Source: Erythrobacter sp. F6033
GTDB lineage: Bacteria; Pseudomonadota; Alphaproteobacteria; Sphingomonadales; Sphingomonadaceae
Length of the DNA: 64,000 bases
Direction: 5' to 3'
Assembly: GCF_023016005.1 (NCBI RefSeq)
Contig: NZ_JALKAZ010000002.1
Location: 310,001-374,000 of the forward strand
How positions within the stretch are numbered: position 1 is the stretch's first letter; each line of letters begins with the position of its first letter. The position numbers were made by a program, and so were the translations under genes. Shown piece after piece: positions 35,849 through 45,738 of this stretch. Under the pieces are notes generated by a model. The model did not search any database, was not told where the DNA came from, and worked only from the letters and a program-made list of their open reading frames with translations.

Positions 35849-38002
35849 ATGCGATGGACACAAATCTTCAGTGCTGCAGCCGCAGCAGCTGCATTTACCT
35901 CGGCGCCGCTAGCCGCCGACGATCACACCGTTTCAGGCCTAAAGGTGCCGGCAATGTCGGCCCAGGATCTGGTTACGATGCCCCGCCTTGGCGGAGCAAC
36001 CGTGGCACAGGATCGCTATGCGGTGTTTTCCGTCACCGAAACCGATCCTGACACATATGACAGATCACGAAAGCATTATGTGATCGACCTTCAGAACGCA
36101 GATGCGACACCGGTCGCGTTTGACCTTGGGATTGATGCATATTCACTGGCATTCGGCCCCGATGATTTCCTGTATTTCCTCAGCACGGATCACACCGATC
36201 AAGAACAGGAACCACGATCACGGCTGTGGCGCGCCGCGCTTGAGGCCAATGGAAATGTCACAGGCCCAATGCTCGTGGCGGAATTTCCAGACACGGATAT
36301 TGCCGGGTTCAAGATCGCTCCGACGGGCAAGCGAATTGCTCTTTGGGCAGAGTTGTCACGCGACTGTACACGCTTCGCCTGCAGAGACAGTGCAGCCAAG
36401 CATTTGCCCGGGCCGGGTAACGGTCGTCTCTATCAAGGTGACGAAGGCTTTTTCCGCCACTGGGATCGCTGGGCAACACCCGGGATTTACAACCGCGTAT
36501 TCCTCTTCGGATTGGAAGAGGGCAAAGTCGTGGGCGATGGCACACCTGTCGACGGTGCGGACTCCTCCACTGGGATTACTGGCAACACGCCAACCATGCC
36601 GTTCGGAGGTGGTGAAGATATCGCTTGGGCGCCCGACGGATCAGGCGTGTATTTCGTCGCGAGAGAAGCGAACGCAGACGAACCTATCTCGACCGATCAC
36701 GATATCTATTTCTCAGACTTCTCCGGGTCCGCACCGCAAGTTTTGACCGATGCCAATAAGGCTGTCGACATTGCGCCCGCCCCTTCGCCAAACGGCAAGC
36801 ATCTTGCCTATCTCGCTATGGCGCGGGCCGGATATGAAGCGGACCGGCTGGTCGTGCAGTTGCGCGATCTTGAAACCGGCGAAACACGCGCGCTCACACA
36901 GGATGTTGATCTGTCATTCGGCGGTCTGTCATGGAGCGCAGACGGGTCTTACCTTCTCGCAAGCGCAGCCGACGTGCTAGATACACCTGTTTTCAAGATT
37001 GATCCGAAGACTGGCAAAACCAGCAGGCTCGATCTGATGGCGGGCAATGAGGCGCATATTGGCAATGTGGTGCCGCTTTCCGGCGATCGGCTTTTGTTCA
37101 CGCGCGATTCCATTGGCGTTCCAAACGAGCTGTTCCTGTCGGACGGTATGGGCCAAGCCCGCCCGCTCACCGATATTGTCACAAGCCGAATGGGCACAAT
37201 GGCATCGACTGTTACATCGCGTTTCAGCTTTGCCGGAGCTGAAGGTGACACTGTTTGGGGTCAAATCACACGACTTGAGAATCAAACAGGGCCTATTCCG
37301 GCAATTCTATATATCCATGGCGGCCCTCAAGGCAGCTTCCGCGACGGATGGTCCAGCCGCTGGAACCCGCGCGTTGTTGCGAGCCAAGGCTATGCCGTGA
37401 TCTCTGTCGATTTCCACGGAAGCGCTGGATACGGCCAGGAATTTATGGATTCCATCAACCGCGATTGGGGCGGTAAGCCTTTGGAAGACCTGCAAAAAGG
37501 CCTCGCCGCCGCGCTTGAACTCGACGATCAGATTGATGGCTCGCGCGCCTGCGCAATGGGTGCGAGCTATGGCGGTTACATGGTCAACTGGATCGCGGGC
37601 AAATGGCCAGATCGCTTTAATTGCCTTGTTCAGCATGACGGATTGTTCGACATGCGCAGCTTCTACTATTCGACCGAGGAATTGTGGTTCCCTCGTTGGG
37701 ACTTCGGCGGCTCTTATGCCGAAGCGCGCGAAGAGTATGAGCGCTGGAATCCCGTCAATCATGTCGATCAATGGAAGACACCGATGCTTGTAGTGGCTGG
37801 CGAGCAGGATTTCCGCGTGCCTTACACCCAAGGCCTGCAAAGCTTCACAGCTTTGCAAGAGCGCAAAATTCCTTCGCAATTATTGGTGTTCCCAGATGAA
37901 AACCATTGGGTTCTGGGCGCGGAAAACTCATTGCAGTGGCATGAAACGGTGTTCGATTGGCTCGATCAATGGCTTACGAAAGAAGATACGGCAGCAGAAT
38001 GA
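35849..38002 (+). CDS. S9-family (prolyl oligopeptidase) serine peptidase
   Basis: 717 residues. Signal peptide up to about residue 24 (TSAPLAADD), a beta-propeller region with repeated [19 protein letters not shown] blades, then the alpha/beta-hydrolase domain. The catalytic triad is visible: Ser573 in GASYGGYM, Asp654 in GEQDFRVP and His686 in DENHWV. Probably a periplasmic dipeptidyl- or acylaminoacyl-peptidase. Its stop overlaps the start of the ferredoxin gene (ATGA). Confidence 0.93.
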   Translation: MRWTQIFSAAAAAAAFTSAPLAADDHTVSGLKVPAMSAQDLVTMPRLGGATVAQDRYAVFSVTETDPDTYDRSRKHYVIDLQNADATPVAFDLGIDAYSLAFGPDDFLYFLSTDHTDQEQEPRSRLWRAALEANGNVTGPMLVAEFPDTDIAGFKIAPTGKRIALWAELSRDCTRFACRDSAAKHLPGPGNGRLYQGDEGFFRHWDRWATPGIYNRVFLFGLEEGKVVGDGTPVDGADSSTGITGNTPTMPFGGGEDIAWAPDGSGVYFVAREANADEPISTDHDIYFSDFSGSAPQVLTDANKAVDIAPAPSPNGKHLAYLAMARAGYEADRLVVQLRDLETGETRALTQDVDLSFGGLSWSADGSYLLASAADVLDTPVFKIDPKTGKTSRLDLMAGNEAHIGNVVPLSGDRLLFTRDSIGVPNELFLSDGMGQARPLTDIVTSRMGTMASTVTSRFSFAGAEGDTVWGQITRLENQTGPIPAILYIHGGPQGSFRDGWSSRWNPRVVASQGYAVISVDFHGSAGYGQEFMDSINRDWGGKPLEDLQKGLAAALELDDQIDGSRACAMGASYGGYMVNWIAGKWPDRFNCLVQHDGLFDMRSFYYSTEELWFPRWDFGGSYAEAREEYERWNPVNHVDQWKTPMLVVAGEQDFRVPYTQGLQSFTALQERKIPSQLLVFPDENHWVLGAENSLQWHETVFDWLDQWLTKEDTAAE

Positions 38003-38412
38003 GCGACACCGGTAAACTGGCAGCGCAGGTCGCGCTCGCCAAGAAATACGGGACCGAGGAAAAAGGCGACGGAATTGAGCGTCATATCTTCCTTTGCGCG
38101 CTGTCCGACAAAGAGAAATGCTGCTCGCGCGCTGACGGGGAAATTGCTTGGCAGTTCCTCAAAGACCGTTTGAAAGAGCGGGGTCTAGTGGGGCCTAAAA
38201 GGACTGAACAGCACCAGAGAGGGGCTGGCGGAGGTATTCAGCGTACCAAAGCGGACTGTCTGCAAATCTGCGGCAACGGACCGATCGCGGTCGTTTGGCC
38301 AGAAGGCGTCTGGTACCATTCCTGCCATCCGGAAGTTCTTGAGCGGATCATCGAAGAACACCTGATCGGCGGGGTGCCGGTTGAGGAATTCAGATTGACC
38401 CCTCCCGCTTGA
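37999..38412 (+). CDS. Thioredoxin-like (2Fe-2S) ferredoxin
   Basis: 137 residues. The pattern [13 protein letters not shown], then [24 protein letters not shown] and a C-terminal helix [16 protein letters not shown], matches thioredoxin-fold 2Fe-2S ferredoxins. Cysteines in the first loop and in ADCLQICG would bind the cluster. Function as an electron carrier is probable, partner unknown. ATG 37999 overlaps the S9 peptidase stop by 4 bp. Confidence 0.88.
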   Translation: MSDTGKLAAQVALAKKYGTEEKGDGIERHIFLCALSDKEKCCSRADGEIAWQFLKDRLKERGLVGPKRTEQHQRGAGGGIQRTKADCLQICGNGPIAVVWPEGVWYHSCHPEVLERIIEEHLIGGVPVEEFRLTPPA

Positions 38413-38421
38413 TCTGGCGCC

Positions 38422-38739
38422 TTATTTGTCGTCCGTCTTATCGCCGAACAACTCATCTGCATTCGGCAATCGATTATCGACGGCTTCATCGTGGCCGGTC
38501 CCATTCGATAGGAACAAAAGCCCCATCAATCCGCCAGTCAAAAGCATCGTGAAGGCTATGCCGAGAGCCACAGCAATGTAAAAATGCACGGAAATCGCGC
38601 CATTGAAAGCGTACAAAACGCCCAGCGCGACCGCGACTACCGCAATCGTTACGACCAGCAGCAATCGCATGACTTGGCGATATCTGGCCCAAGCATGGGC
38701 GGCTGTTTCCGGATCATCGAGCGGTGATTTTCTGGCCAT
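38422..38739 (-). CDS. Small two-helix membrane protein
   Basis: 105 residues from ATG 38739. Hydrophilic start MARKSPLDDPETAAHAWARYRQ, then two transmembrane segments (RLLLVVTIAVVAVALGVLY and IAVALGIAFTMLLTGGLMGLLFL) and a short acidic tail. Frequent in sphingomonads, function unknown. Convergent with the ferredoxin gene. Confidence 0.72.
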   Translation of the reverse strand: MARKSPLDDPETAAHAWARYRQVMRLLLVVTIAVVAVALGVLYAFNGAISVHFYIAVALGIAFTMLLTGGLMGLLFLSNGTGHDEAVDNRLPNADELFGDKTDDK

Positions 38740-38874
38740 AGCTTTCCCATGAATGCGCACAGCCGGGTTTGCAATGGCCTTGCTTGCAAGTGCTCTTGCA
38801 CCGGGCCGGACACAGCTTGATTCGCTTTTCGCTCGCAAAAGTGGCATTTTCTATTCGTAAGAAAGGAGAGCCCT

Positions 38875-39306
38875 ATGACAATTGCAAAGATCATCGCAGG
38901 TCGCTCGGCTGCGGATGTCGTGTCTTGCGATGTGACCACGCCTGTATCAGAGGTCGTCGCGATCCTCGCTGGAAAGCGGATTGGCGCCTTGCCAGTGATG
39001 CGTGCGGGAAGCGTTGCCGGAATCATTTCAGAGCGCGACATCATTTACAGGCTGGCAGACCAAGGTGCGAGTTGCCTGAATATGCCGGTTGAGGCGATCA
39101 TGACCTCCCCTGCTGTAACCATCGAATCTGGAACACAAATCGACGACGCAATGGCATTGATGACAAAGCGGCGCTTTCGCCATTTCCCTGTCGTCGAAAA
39201 CGGTGCGCTCGTCGCCTTTATCTCGATCGGTGATCTGGTGAAGGACAAGATTGACGCGGTGGAGCAAGAAGCAGAGGCAATCCGGAACTATATCCAGACG
39301 GCTTAA
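38875..39306 (+). CDS. CBS-domain pair protein
   Basis: 143 residues made of two CBS repeats, about residues 10-62 (VVSCDVTTPVSEVVAILAGK) and 75-125 (MTSPAVTIESGTQIDDAMAL), each with the (F/I)xVVExG..VGIxSxxD pattern. CBS pairs bind adenosine nucleotides and often act as regulators; no effector domain is attached. A GGAG ribosome site precedes the ATG. Stand-alone gene. Confidence 0.92.
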   Translation: MTIAKIIAGRSAADVVSCDVTTPVSEVVAILAGKRIGALPVMRAGSVAGIISERDIIYRLADQGASCLNMPVEAIMTSPAVTIESGTQIDDAMALMTKRRFRHFPVVENGALVAFISIGDLVKDKIDAVEQEAEAIRNYIQTA

Positions 39307-39343
39307 GCTTGTGGTTCACTCCCCCTGCACCTAGATCATATCC

Positions 39344-39673
39344 ATGGCTGAAACACTTACCCTCACCCCTGCCGCAGCGAAACGCATAGCTTGGATCGCC
39401 GATAAGCAGACCAAACCCGCTATCTTGCGACTTTCGGTCGAAGGTGGGGGCTGTTCGGGTTTTCAGTACAAGTTTGATCTCGCCGACAGTCCCGAAAGTG
39501 ACGATTCGATTAGCGAAACCGACGGGGTTAAACTGGTTGTCGATCCGATGAGCCTCGACCTTGTCGGCGGAAGCGTCGTTGATTTTGTCGAATCGCTCGG
39601 CGGGGCAGCCTTTAAGGTTGAAAATCCCAAGGCAGCGGCCGGTTGCGGCTGCGGATCAAGTTTCGGGATTTAG
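39344..39673 (+). CDS. erpA: Iron-sulfur insertion protein ErpA-like (A-type carrier)
   Basis: 109 residues. Three conserved cysteines: GGGCSGFQYKF and GCGCGSSFGI. More ErpA-like than the sufA product at 5.8 kb because it lacks the N-terminal extension and has the LSVEGGGCSGFQY form. Delivers Fe-S clusters to target enzymes. Located outside the suf operon, upstream of xthA. Confidence 0.9.
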   Translation: MAETLTLTPAAAKRIAWIADKQTKPAILRLSVEGGGCSGFQYKFDLADSPESDDSISETDGVKLVVDPMSLDLVGGSVVDFVESLGGAAFKVENPKAAAGCGCGSSFGI

Positions 39674-39711
39674 GTTTTACCAAAGGGCGCATTTCGGGCA
39701 GTAGTGCTGCC

Positions 39712-40524
39712 ATGAAGATTGCCACCTACAATATCAACGGTATCAAAGCGCGCCTGCCGCGATTGAAGGAATGGCTTGCCGAAACACGGCCTGCTGTTGC
39801 TTGCCTGCAAGAAGTTAAAAGCCAGGACGAAGGCTTTCCCGCGTCCGAATTCGAAGAGCTTGGCTACCACGCGATCTGGCACGGCCAGAAGAGCTTTAAC
39901 GGCGTGGCTATCTTGACCGATAGCAAGGCAGGCTATGAGCCTCCGAAAGAGATCCAGCGCGGATTGGGCATCGACGGCCCGAAAGAGGGCGAGGGCGAGC
40001 AATCGCGCTATCTCGAAGCGGATGTGACGGACAAAGATGGCCGTACCATCCGCATTGTCTGCATCTATCTGCCCAATGGAAACCCGCATCCGGGGCCAAA
40101 GTTCGACTACAAGCTGGCCTGGATGGAAAAATTGCGCGCGCGCATGGGCGAAATTTGGGCTGAAGAAGTTCCAGCGGCAGTGTTGGGCGACTACAACGTG
40201 ATCCCGCAGGACGATGATACCTATTCAGTAAGAGCAATGGCGTCCGATGCTTTGATGCAGCCGGAAAGCCGCGCCGCCTATTCGACATTGCTCGCTGATG
40301 GTTGGACCGACGCGGTCCGCACAATGAATCCGCGCGGCGGAGTGTGGACGTATTGGGACTATCAAGCCGGTGCATGGCAGCGCGATCACGGCTTTAGAAT
40401 CGATCACATCCTGCTGACCCCAGAATTGGCGGATCGGCTGCACTCTGTGGGTGTTGACCGTGATCACCGTGGCCGTGAAAAGGCCAGCGATCACGCCCCA
40501 ACTTGGGCTGTACTTCGGGGCTAA
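39712..40524 (+). CDS. xthA: Exodeoxyribonuclease III (AP endonuclease)
   Basis: 270 residues, EEP-family fold. MKIATYNINGIKARLPRL, CLQEVKSQDEGFP with the catalytic Glu, VLGDYNVIP, and the C-terminal FRIDHILLTPEL with the SDHAPTW motif are all present. Repairs abasic sites in DNA. ATG 39712 is chosen because upstream in-frame codons lie within the preceding gene's end. Confidence 0.96.
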   Translation: MKIATYNINGIKARLPRLKEWLAETRPAVACLQEVKSQDEGFPASEFEELGYHAIWHGQKSFNGVAILTDSKAGYEPPKEIQRGLGIDGPKEGEGEQSRYLEADVTDKDGRTIRIVCIYLPNGNPHPGPKFDYKLAWMEKLRARMGEIWAEEVPAAVLGDYNVIPQDDDTYSVRAMASDALMQPESRAAYSTLLADGWTDAVRTMNPRGGVWTYWDYQAGAWQRDHGFRIDHILLTPELADRLHSVGVDRDHRGREKASDHAPTWAVLRG

Positions 40525-40545
40525 CTTCCAGAATTCCCCCCGCAC

Positions 40546-40577
40546 AAACAAAAACCCCCGCCGGTGAGGGCGGGGGT
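40546..40577 (-). terminator. Intrinsic terminator, bidirectional hairpin
   Basis: ACCCCCGCC (40554-40562) pairs with GGCGGGGGT (40569-40577). On the minus strand the stem is followed by TTTTTGTTTGT, ending the SleB hydrolase transcript. It also lies between convergent genes, so it can stop xthA transcription. Confidence 0.85.
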
Positions 40578-40602
40578 CTGTGTTCTTCACCGGATCAAAT
40601 GA

Positions 40603-41274
40603 TCAACGATAGAAAATGTGTGTATCGATCTGCGCAGTGCGCGTCTTACGGCGGCTCCACGAAGGACGGACGTAATTTGCGTGGAAGTAGACTGCTTCGC
40701 CCGCTTCGGATTCCCACATTTCTTCATGCGCGATCCGGGCGATTGATTTTGCGCGGTCCCAAGCGGCAGAGCCGGTCTTGATGCGCGGCATGCGGCCGTT
40801 TTTCACGAAGGAAAACTGCGCGCGTTGATACACAACGCCGCAATAGCTGGCCGGGAAACGGCGATCGTCAGCACGATTGATGACCACTTGCGCCACAGCA
40901 AGCTGCCCAGCGAGTGGCTCGCCGCGCGATTCGAAATAGACAGCACCTGCGAGGCAACGCATTTGCTCACTCATATCATCGCTCTGATCGACTTTGCTCA
41001 CCAATTCGCGAAGCGAAGCGGCGTTGTAAGTGATTTCGGCGTTTGGTTCGTCTGCGGTTTCTTCCGCGACAGGCTGCACCACTTCTTCCGATACGAAAAC
41101 GGTCGCCTGGGGTACAATTTCCACCAACTCTTCAGCGGTGGTTGCGGTTTGATCCGCCGCGGGGAGAGCCGCTGCGTCTTGTGCGAAAGCTCCTGCGCCA
41201 TCAGCGCTTGAAAAGCTCAAACCGGCAGTGGCTGCAATAGCGACTGCGCTTAAAGAGTAAGTCTTACGACTCAT
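40603..41274 (-). CDS. Cell-wall hydrolase, SleB family
   Basis: 223 residues. A signal-like N-terminus, a Thr/Glu-rich linker, and the Hydrolase_2 domain with MRCLAGAVYFESRGEPLAGQLAVAQVVINR (catalytic Glu) and YCGVVYQRAQFSF. Such enzymes are lytic transglycosylase-like peptidoglycan hydrolases; in non-sporulating bacteria they act in wall remodelling. ATG 41274 is preferred to the TTG three bases upstream. The 199-bp gap 41275-41473 shows no gene. Confidence 0.92.
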   Translation of the reverse strand: MSRKTYSLSAVAIAATAGLSFSSADGAGAFAQDAAALPAADQTATTAEELVEIVPQATVFVSEEVVQPVAEETADEPNAEITYNAASLRELVSKVDQSDDMSEQMRCLAGAVYFESRGEPLAGQLAVAQVVINRADDRRFPASYCGVVYQRAQFSFVKNGRMPRIKTGSAAWDRAKSIARIAHEEMWESEAGEAVYFHANYVRPSWSRRKTRTAQIDTHIFYR

Positions 41275-41473
41275 CAAATCTACTTTTTATGCGGTGAGCG
41301 AGCTCCGACGCAGGTGAGAACCTGTTGCGTTATTTGCGCAAATTTTATGATGGTTCTTCTTGCCTGCCGGCTGCCCCCCGTCTGCGTGCTGATCCCACGG
41401 CCTTATTGCCGCATTGCCAGCCTCCGCATGTGGAAGCAGGGGTCCAAATAGTCTCAGATGAAACTAAGTCAAG

Positions 41474-41815
41474 TTAACCGGGCAGAAGTGCGATGAACCG
41501 TTCCGGGTCCGCGATATCCACCTCTAAAATCCAAATATCGGGGTCTTGTTCGCGCCTGCGGCTGAGATAGTCAGAAAATTCATAATGATTTTCAGTATCT
41601 TGTTCTTTTGTGCGCACGAAAGAGCGTGTTCCGTCCATCTGCGGCATTCTTTCCCATAGCTGGGCGCTGCCGCCGCGATACATGGTTACCAAGAGGATCG
41701 TACCCCCGTCGCGCTCGCCTTTGGATAGCACCATCGCCGAGCCATTATTGGATTCGGCAAGGCGAATCAGGCTGGAAATTTCGACATGCGCAGGAAAGCG
41801 AACAGGTTCGGTCAT
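41474..41815 (-). CDS. DUF1491-family protein
   Basis: 113 residues, no signal. The pattern EISSLIRLAESNNGSAMVLSKGERDGGTILLVTM, then LWERMPQMDG and DYLSRRREQDPDIWILEVD is characteristic of DUF1491 proteins, widespread in alphaproteobacteria and of unknown function. Its ATG overlaps the stop of the thioesterase gene (ATGA), so they are cotranscribed. Confidence 0.85.
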   Translation of the reverse strand: MTEPVRFPAHVEISSLIRLAESNNGSAMVLSKGERDGGTILLVTMYRGGSAQLWERMPQMDGTRSFVRTKEQDTENHYEFSDYLSRRREQDPDIWILEVDIADPERFIALLPG

Positions 41816-42288
41816 CCGTCCGAAGAATATCCGGGAAGACTGGAAAGGGCGATGCGCGACCGCATGAATGTGCCTGTGCCGCGGCCGATTTCGTCACCTT
41901 CCGCATCGATCAAGCGCGATTCTGCAACAAAAACGCGCCGCTTGCCGCTTACCCAGCGACCTTCGGCGATAACTTCGCCCACGCGAACAGGCTTTGTGAA
42001 ATGGAGGTTGAAACTCGTTGTCAGCAAGAACCGGTCCGTTGCCAGGGTATTCGCCGCGTAAAACGCCGCGTCATCGAGCATCTTGAAATAGATGGTTCCG
42101 TGCGCCGCGCCGGCGGCATGAAACACATCTTCATCAATCGTGAAGGTCAACCGCGACCGGCCTTCACCCGGCAATTCTATCTTTGAGGCGAATTTCTGGT
42201 TGATCGGCGCAGAAGAATACAGCCGCTCCAAAGCCCGGTAGTGCGAATCCGCACCCGGCATTGCGTCACTGGCCTCTTCAGGCGGCAT
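41812..42288 (-). CDS. PaaI-type hotdog-fold thioesterase
   Basis: 158 residues. Hotdog-fold landmarks: FHAAGAAHGTIYFKMLDDAAFYAAN (the helix with its conserved His/Gly/Asp region) and LHFTKPVRVGEVIAEGRWVS. Probably a cytoplasmic acyl-CoA thioesterase, substrate unknown. Overlaps the ptsN stop by 11 bp and DUF1491 start by 4 bp. A start at 42261 is the shorter alternative. Confidence 0.88.
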   Translation of the reverse strand: MPPEEASDAMPGADSHYRALERLYSSAPINQKFASKIELPGEGRSRLTFTIDEDVFHAAGAAHGTIYFKMLDDAAFYAANTLATDRFLLTTSFNLHFTKPVRVGEVIAEGRWVSGKRRVFVAESRLIDAEGDEIGRGTGTFMRSRIALSSLPGYSSDG

Positions 42289-42739
42289 CGCGCAGGAACT
42301 GGTTCGTCAGCAAGGCAAAGATTGCCTCCGCATCAGATGCGTCGTTCAAGGACTGGAGTCTGTTTTCATCACGCATGAAGCGGGAAATCGCTGCCAGCGC
42401 ATGAAGATGGGTGGCGCCCGCGTTCTCTGGTGAAACCAGGCCAAAGAACAAGGATACAGGCATCGCATCGGCCGCGTTGAAATCGACCGGTTGCTCCAAT
42501 TTGAGCAAAACCAGAGTCGGGCGGCGTACCGACGCATTGCGGCAATGCGGAATCGCTGCTCCACGGCCAAAGCCGGTGCTGCCAAGCGCTTCGCGCTGCT
42601 CGAGGCCATCCAGCACTTCGGCAGCGTCCAAGCCGTAAATCTCGGCAAATTGCTCTGAAATCTTGGTTAGAACTTGCTGCTTGTTCTCCAGACGGTCGAT
42701 CAAGACCGCCTCGGGCAGCATGGTGATATTTACGTCCAT
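42278..42739 (-). CDS. ptsN: PTS nitrogen-regulatory EIIA protein PtsN
   Basis: 153 residues. EIIA-Ntr fold with the active-site His65 in GRGAAIPHCRNAS. It takes phosphate from the nitrogen PTS and regulates potassium and nitrogen/stress responses. ATG 42739 is chosen; the rest of the 42740-42895 gap to hpf shows no gene. Neighbourhood with hpf is the usual rpoN-hpf-ptsN arrangement, although rpoN is not adjacent here. Confidence 0.93.
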   Translation of the reverse strand: MDVNITMLPEAVLIDRLENKQQVLTKISEQFAEIYGLDAAEVLDGLEQREALGSTGFGRGAAIPHCRNASVRRPTLVLLKLEQPVDFNAADAMPVSLFFGLVSPENAGATHLHALAAISRFMRDENRLQSLNDASDAEAIFALLTNQFLRDAA

Positions 42740-42895
42740 TACGAAACTAAAATCCTGAATAACTTTACCCAACAAGGGTAGGGTCCACGCATGACATCAA
42801 GTGACCGCGGGCGGGGGTGCGGTCTCCTCTCCTGTGATGCACAGCTTACGCAGTCCTACATATGGTGCCGTTTTATCAACGGTACAAATGTGGCT

Positions 42896-43459
42896 CTATC
42901 GTGGCTCAACCCAGCCGATCGAGCCGTCAGCGCGGCGATAAACCATATTATGCCGGTCAGTTCCAGCATTTTTGAAAAACAGCGCGGGTGTATCGCGCAG
43001 ATCCAGCATCATCACTGCATCAGCAACGCTGTAGGTCGGGATGTCTACGCTGGTTTCCGCAATAATGGGCGGAGCGTCAGCCACAATTTCTTCTTCCGGC
43101 TCTTCGGCGGCGAAAATTGTGTAGGCAGCCTCTTCCTCAGCACGAACCTGGCTGGCGCGCTCATGCCGATCGGTCAGACGGCGTTTATACCGGCGCAGCT
43201 GCGTTTCAATCTTGGTGGCGGCATTGTCGAGCGCTTGATGCGCGTCATGCGCGCTGCCTTGCGCCTTTAGAATCGTTCCGTGGTTTACGTGGGTAACAAT
43301 ATCGCAGCTAAACGCCCCGGCGGGGGCTTTGCCAAACGTGACATGAGAGGAAAGCGCCCCGTCGAAATATTTGTCGACGATCCCGCTCAATCGATCCGAT
43401 GCATGCTCTTGCAAAGCTGCGCCCGTTTCCACCTGGTGGCCCGATACCCGAATATCCAT
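42896..43459 (-). CDS. hpf: Ribosome hibernation-promoting factor, long form
   Basis: 187 residues: the N-terminal RaiA/HPF domain (MDIRVSGHQVETGAALQEHA ... DKYFDGALSSHVTFGKAP) and the long-HPF C-terminal domain with YSVADAVMMLDLRDTPALFFKNAGT. Long forms dimerise ribosomes into inactive 100S particles. Separated from ptsN by 156 bp and from dnaQ by 55 bp. Confidence 0.95.
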   Translation of the reverse strand: MDIRVSGHQVETGAALQEHASDRLSGIVDKYFDGALSSHVTFGKAPAGAFSCDIVTHVNHGTILKAQGSAHDAHQALDNAATKIETQLRRYKRRLTDRHERASQVRAEEEAAYTIFAAEEPEEEIVADAPPIIAETSVDIPTYSVADAVMMLDLRDTPALFFKNAGTDRHNMVYRRADGSIGWVEPR

Positions 43460-43514
43460 CGTCGCCCCGTCTCCTTTATCGTTACAATTCTCTCTTGGCT
43501 GACCGATAATTCGA

Positions 43515-44222
43515 TCAGTGAGCCCAGATCGCGTCCTTGATCCCGGCTATAAATTCTTTGTGTCGCGCCAATTCCTGAGGGGAAGCCGCATGCACGCGCG
43601 GCTCGCGTCGCGGTTTGTCTGGCCTCTTTGACAAAGCAGGTGTCACGAACCCTGCCGTATCAGACGAAGCACCCGAAGGCGCTGCATCAGCCGCCAGCTC
43701 AAGTCCGATCTGCCGGCCGCCATTCAGTTCGACATAAACCTGAGCGAGCAGCTCGGCATCAAGCAGTGCGCCATGTTTGACACGGTGGCTGCGATCAATC
43801 CCATAGCGCGTGCACAATGCATCGAGTGACAATTTCGCCCCCGGATGCCGTTTGCGGGCAATCGCGACGGTATCAATCATCCGGTCCATGGAAATCGGCT
43901 CTTTGCCAATTTTTTCGAGTTCCGAATTGAGAAAGCCAAAGTCGAAACCTGCATTGTGCGCAACCAGCGACGCATCGCCCAGAAATTCAAGCAATTCATC
44001 CGCTGTTTCGGCGAATTTGGGTTTTGTCTCAAGAAACGAGATTGAAAGACCGTGCACCGCTTCAGCAGCAGAGGGCATATCACGTTCTGGATTGTAGTAG
44101 GCGTGGTAGGTGTTTCCGGTTTCTACCCGGTCGATCATTTCCAGACACCCGATTTCGACCATCCGGTCCCCTGTTTTGGGGTCTAGGCCGGTGGTCTCGG
44201 TGTCGAAAATAATCTCACGCAT
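43515..44222 (-). CDS. dnaQ: DNA polymerase III epsilon (proofreading) subunit
   Basis: 235 residues. Exonuclease motifs: FDTETTGLDPKTGDRMVEIG (ExoI), LVAHNAGFDFGFLN (ExoII) and HGALLDAELLAQVY (ExoIIIe with His-Asp). Removes mismatches during replication. A Pro/Ala-rich C-terminal tail binds the alpha subunit. Situated at the right place in a replication-origin-adjacent block of genes. Confidence 0.96.
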   Translation of the reverse strand: MREIIFDTETTGLDPKTGDRMVEIGCLEMIDRVETGNTYHAYYNPERDMPSAAEAVHGLSISFLETKPKFAETADELLEFLGDASLVAHNAGFDFGFLNSELEKIGKEPISMDRMIDTVAIARKRHPGAKLSLDALCTRYGIDRSHRVKHGALLDAELLAQVYVELNGGRQIGLELAADAAPSGASSDTAGFVTPALSKRPDKPRREPRVHAASPQELARHKEFIAGIKDAIWAH

Positions 44223-44284
44223 TGGAGATGTTATTCACCCAAGTTTGGCGAAGCGCAAGGGGTCTGATGGCCCCAGAACGGAGC

Positions 44285-44884
44285 TTACACTCGGCTCGAC
44301 GCGATCTCATTGATAATCGCGGCGACTTGCGCCCGCGTCTCATCGAATGTGGTGCCAGTATCAATAACAAAATCTGCGCGGGAGCGCTTTTCCGCATCCG
44401 GTGTTTGTAACGACAATATGTGTTCAAACTTCTCTTCCGTCATACCGGGACGGGCGAGAACCCGTTCGCGCTGTAAATCTGTAGGGGCGGAGACGACTAC
44501 AACGACATCAACCGATTCGTTGCCCCCCCCTTCAAACAATAGGGGGATATCGAACAGGATTATGGCTGCGCCCTCATTGTCGGCAAGAAACTGCATGCGC
44601 TTCTTACCCACCGACGGATGGACAATCGCTTCGAGCCTCGCGAGAGCGTTTTTGTCACCGAACACCAACTTGCCAAGCGCGTCACGGTTCACCCCTTCCG
44701 GGCCGGTTGAGCCGGGGAAGGCTGCCTCAATCGCGGGGTTCAATTCGCCATCGGGCCCCTGCATCGCCCGCACCTCGGCATCGGCATCGAAGACCGGAAT
44801 GCCGGCATCTTCAAACATCGCCGCGACGGTCGATTTGCCCATTCCAATGGAACCGGTGAGACCAATGATCACAGGCTTGGTCAT
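44285..44884 (-). CDS. coaE: Dephospho-CoA kinase
   Basis: 199 residues. P-loop GLTGSIGMGKST (9-20), VFDADAEVRAM, VHPSVGKKR and DIPLLFEGGG are CoaE hallmarks. Last step of CoA synthesis. ATG overlaps the aroE stop (ATGA) and 62 bp separate it from dnaQ. Confidence 0.96.
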   Translation of the reverse strand: MTKPVIIGLTGSIGMGKSTVAAMFEDAGIPVFDADAEVRAMQGPDGELNPAIEAAFPGSTGPEGVNRDALGKLVFGDKNALARLEAIVHPSVGKKRMQFLADNEGAAIILFDIPLLFEGGGNESVDVVVVVSAPTDLQRERVLARPGMTEEKFEHILSLQTPDAEKRSRADFVIDTGTTFDETRAQVAAIINEIASSRV

Positions 44885-45738
44885 TTGAGCAGCAGCTCCT
44901 GCAATTCCTGATCGTGTTCGCGCGGAGGAGGCGCTCCGAAAAACTTCTCGAATGCCGCCGCTGCTTGACCGATTAGCATTGCAAACCCGTTGATCGTTTC
45001 GTGGCCGCCCTCGCGGGCCGCTTTCAGAAATGGTGTTTCGATCGGATTGGTCACAATATCATAAGCAATGCCGCCCGGAGGTGCGTGGCTCCAGTCGAAA
45101 GCGAGTGGAGGGTTGCCTTCCATCCCCAGTGGGGATGCGTTCACCACCAGATCAAAACACCTGTCGCGATCGTCGAAAGGAAAGTCGGTCGGCTCGGCAA
45201 AATGGGCGATATCGATCGCGTGATGTTCCCCGCGCGGAGCCAATTCATCAAGCAAGGCGCGCGCCTTACTCGGATTGCGTCCAGCCACCACCAAAGTGAA
45301 GCCTCGATCTGCCAGAGTAGCAATGACCGCGCGGGCCGCACCGCCTGTGCCGATAATACGCGCCATGCGAAATAGGTGTTCTGTTTCAAGCATAGGAAGC
45401 AGCGGCTCAAGAAATCCGGAGGCGTCGGTATTGAAACCTTTCAGCACCCCGTTTTCGTGCCGGACAACCGTGTTCACAGCGCCGAGTTTTTCAGCGACCG
45501 GGTCCAGTGCATCAATCTCAGCAATGATGCTTTGTTTATGCGGCATTGTGACGTTGCAGCCGATCCAACTGCCATCATCGCGGTACTTGGAAAGATAGTC
45601 TCGCAAAGCATCCGCTTCGACATGCCGCGACTTATATCGGCCAGAAATGCCGAGCTTCTCCAGCCAAAAACTATGGATGAGCGGCGATTTCGATTGTGCA
45701 ATCGGATCACCGATGACGTGTGCGAAGGGAATGCTCAT
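44881..45738 (-). CDS. aroE: Shikimate dehydrogenase
   Basis: 285 residues. HVIGDPIAQSKSPLIH at the start, VTMPHK (catalytic Lys), AVNTVV, NTDASGF, the dinucleotide loop GTGGAARAV and the NASPLGMEG motif are all visible. Reduces dehydroshikimate with NADPH in aromatic amino-acid synthesis. ATGA overlaps with maf and coaE on both sides. Confidence 0.97.
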   Translation of the reverse strand: MSIPFAHVIGDPIAQSKSPLIHSFWLEKLGISGRYKSRHVEADALRDYLSKYRDDGSWIGCNVTMPHKQSIIAEIDALDPVAEKLGAVNTVVRHENGVLKGFNTDASGFLEPLLPMLETEHLFRMARIIGTGGAARAVIATLADRGFTLVVAGRNPSKARALLDELAPRGEHHAIDIAHFAEPTDFPFDDRDRCFDLVVNASPLGMEGNPPLAFDWSHAPPGGIAYDIVTNPIETPFLKAAREGGHETINGFAMLIGQAAAAFEKFFGAPPPREHDQELQELLLK

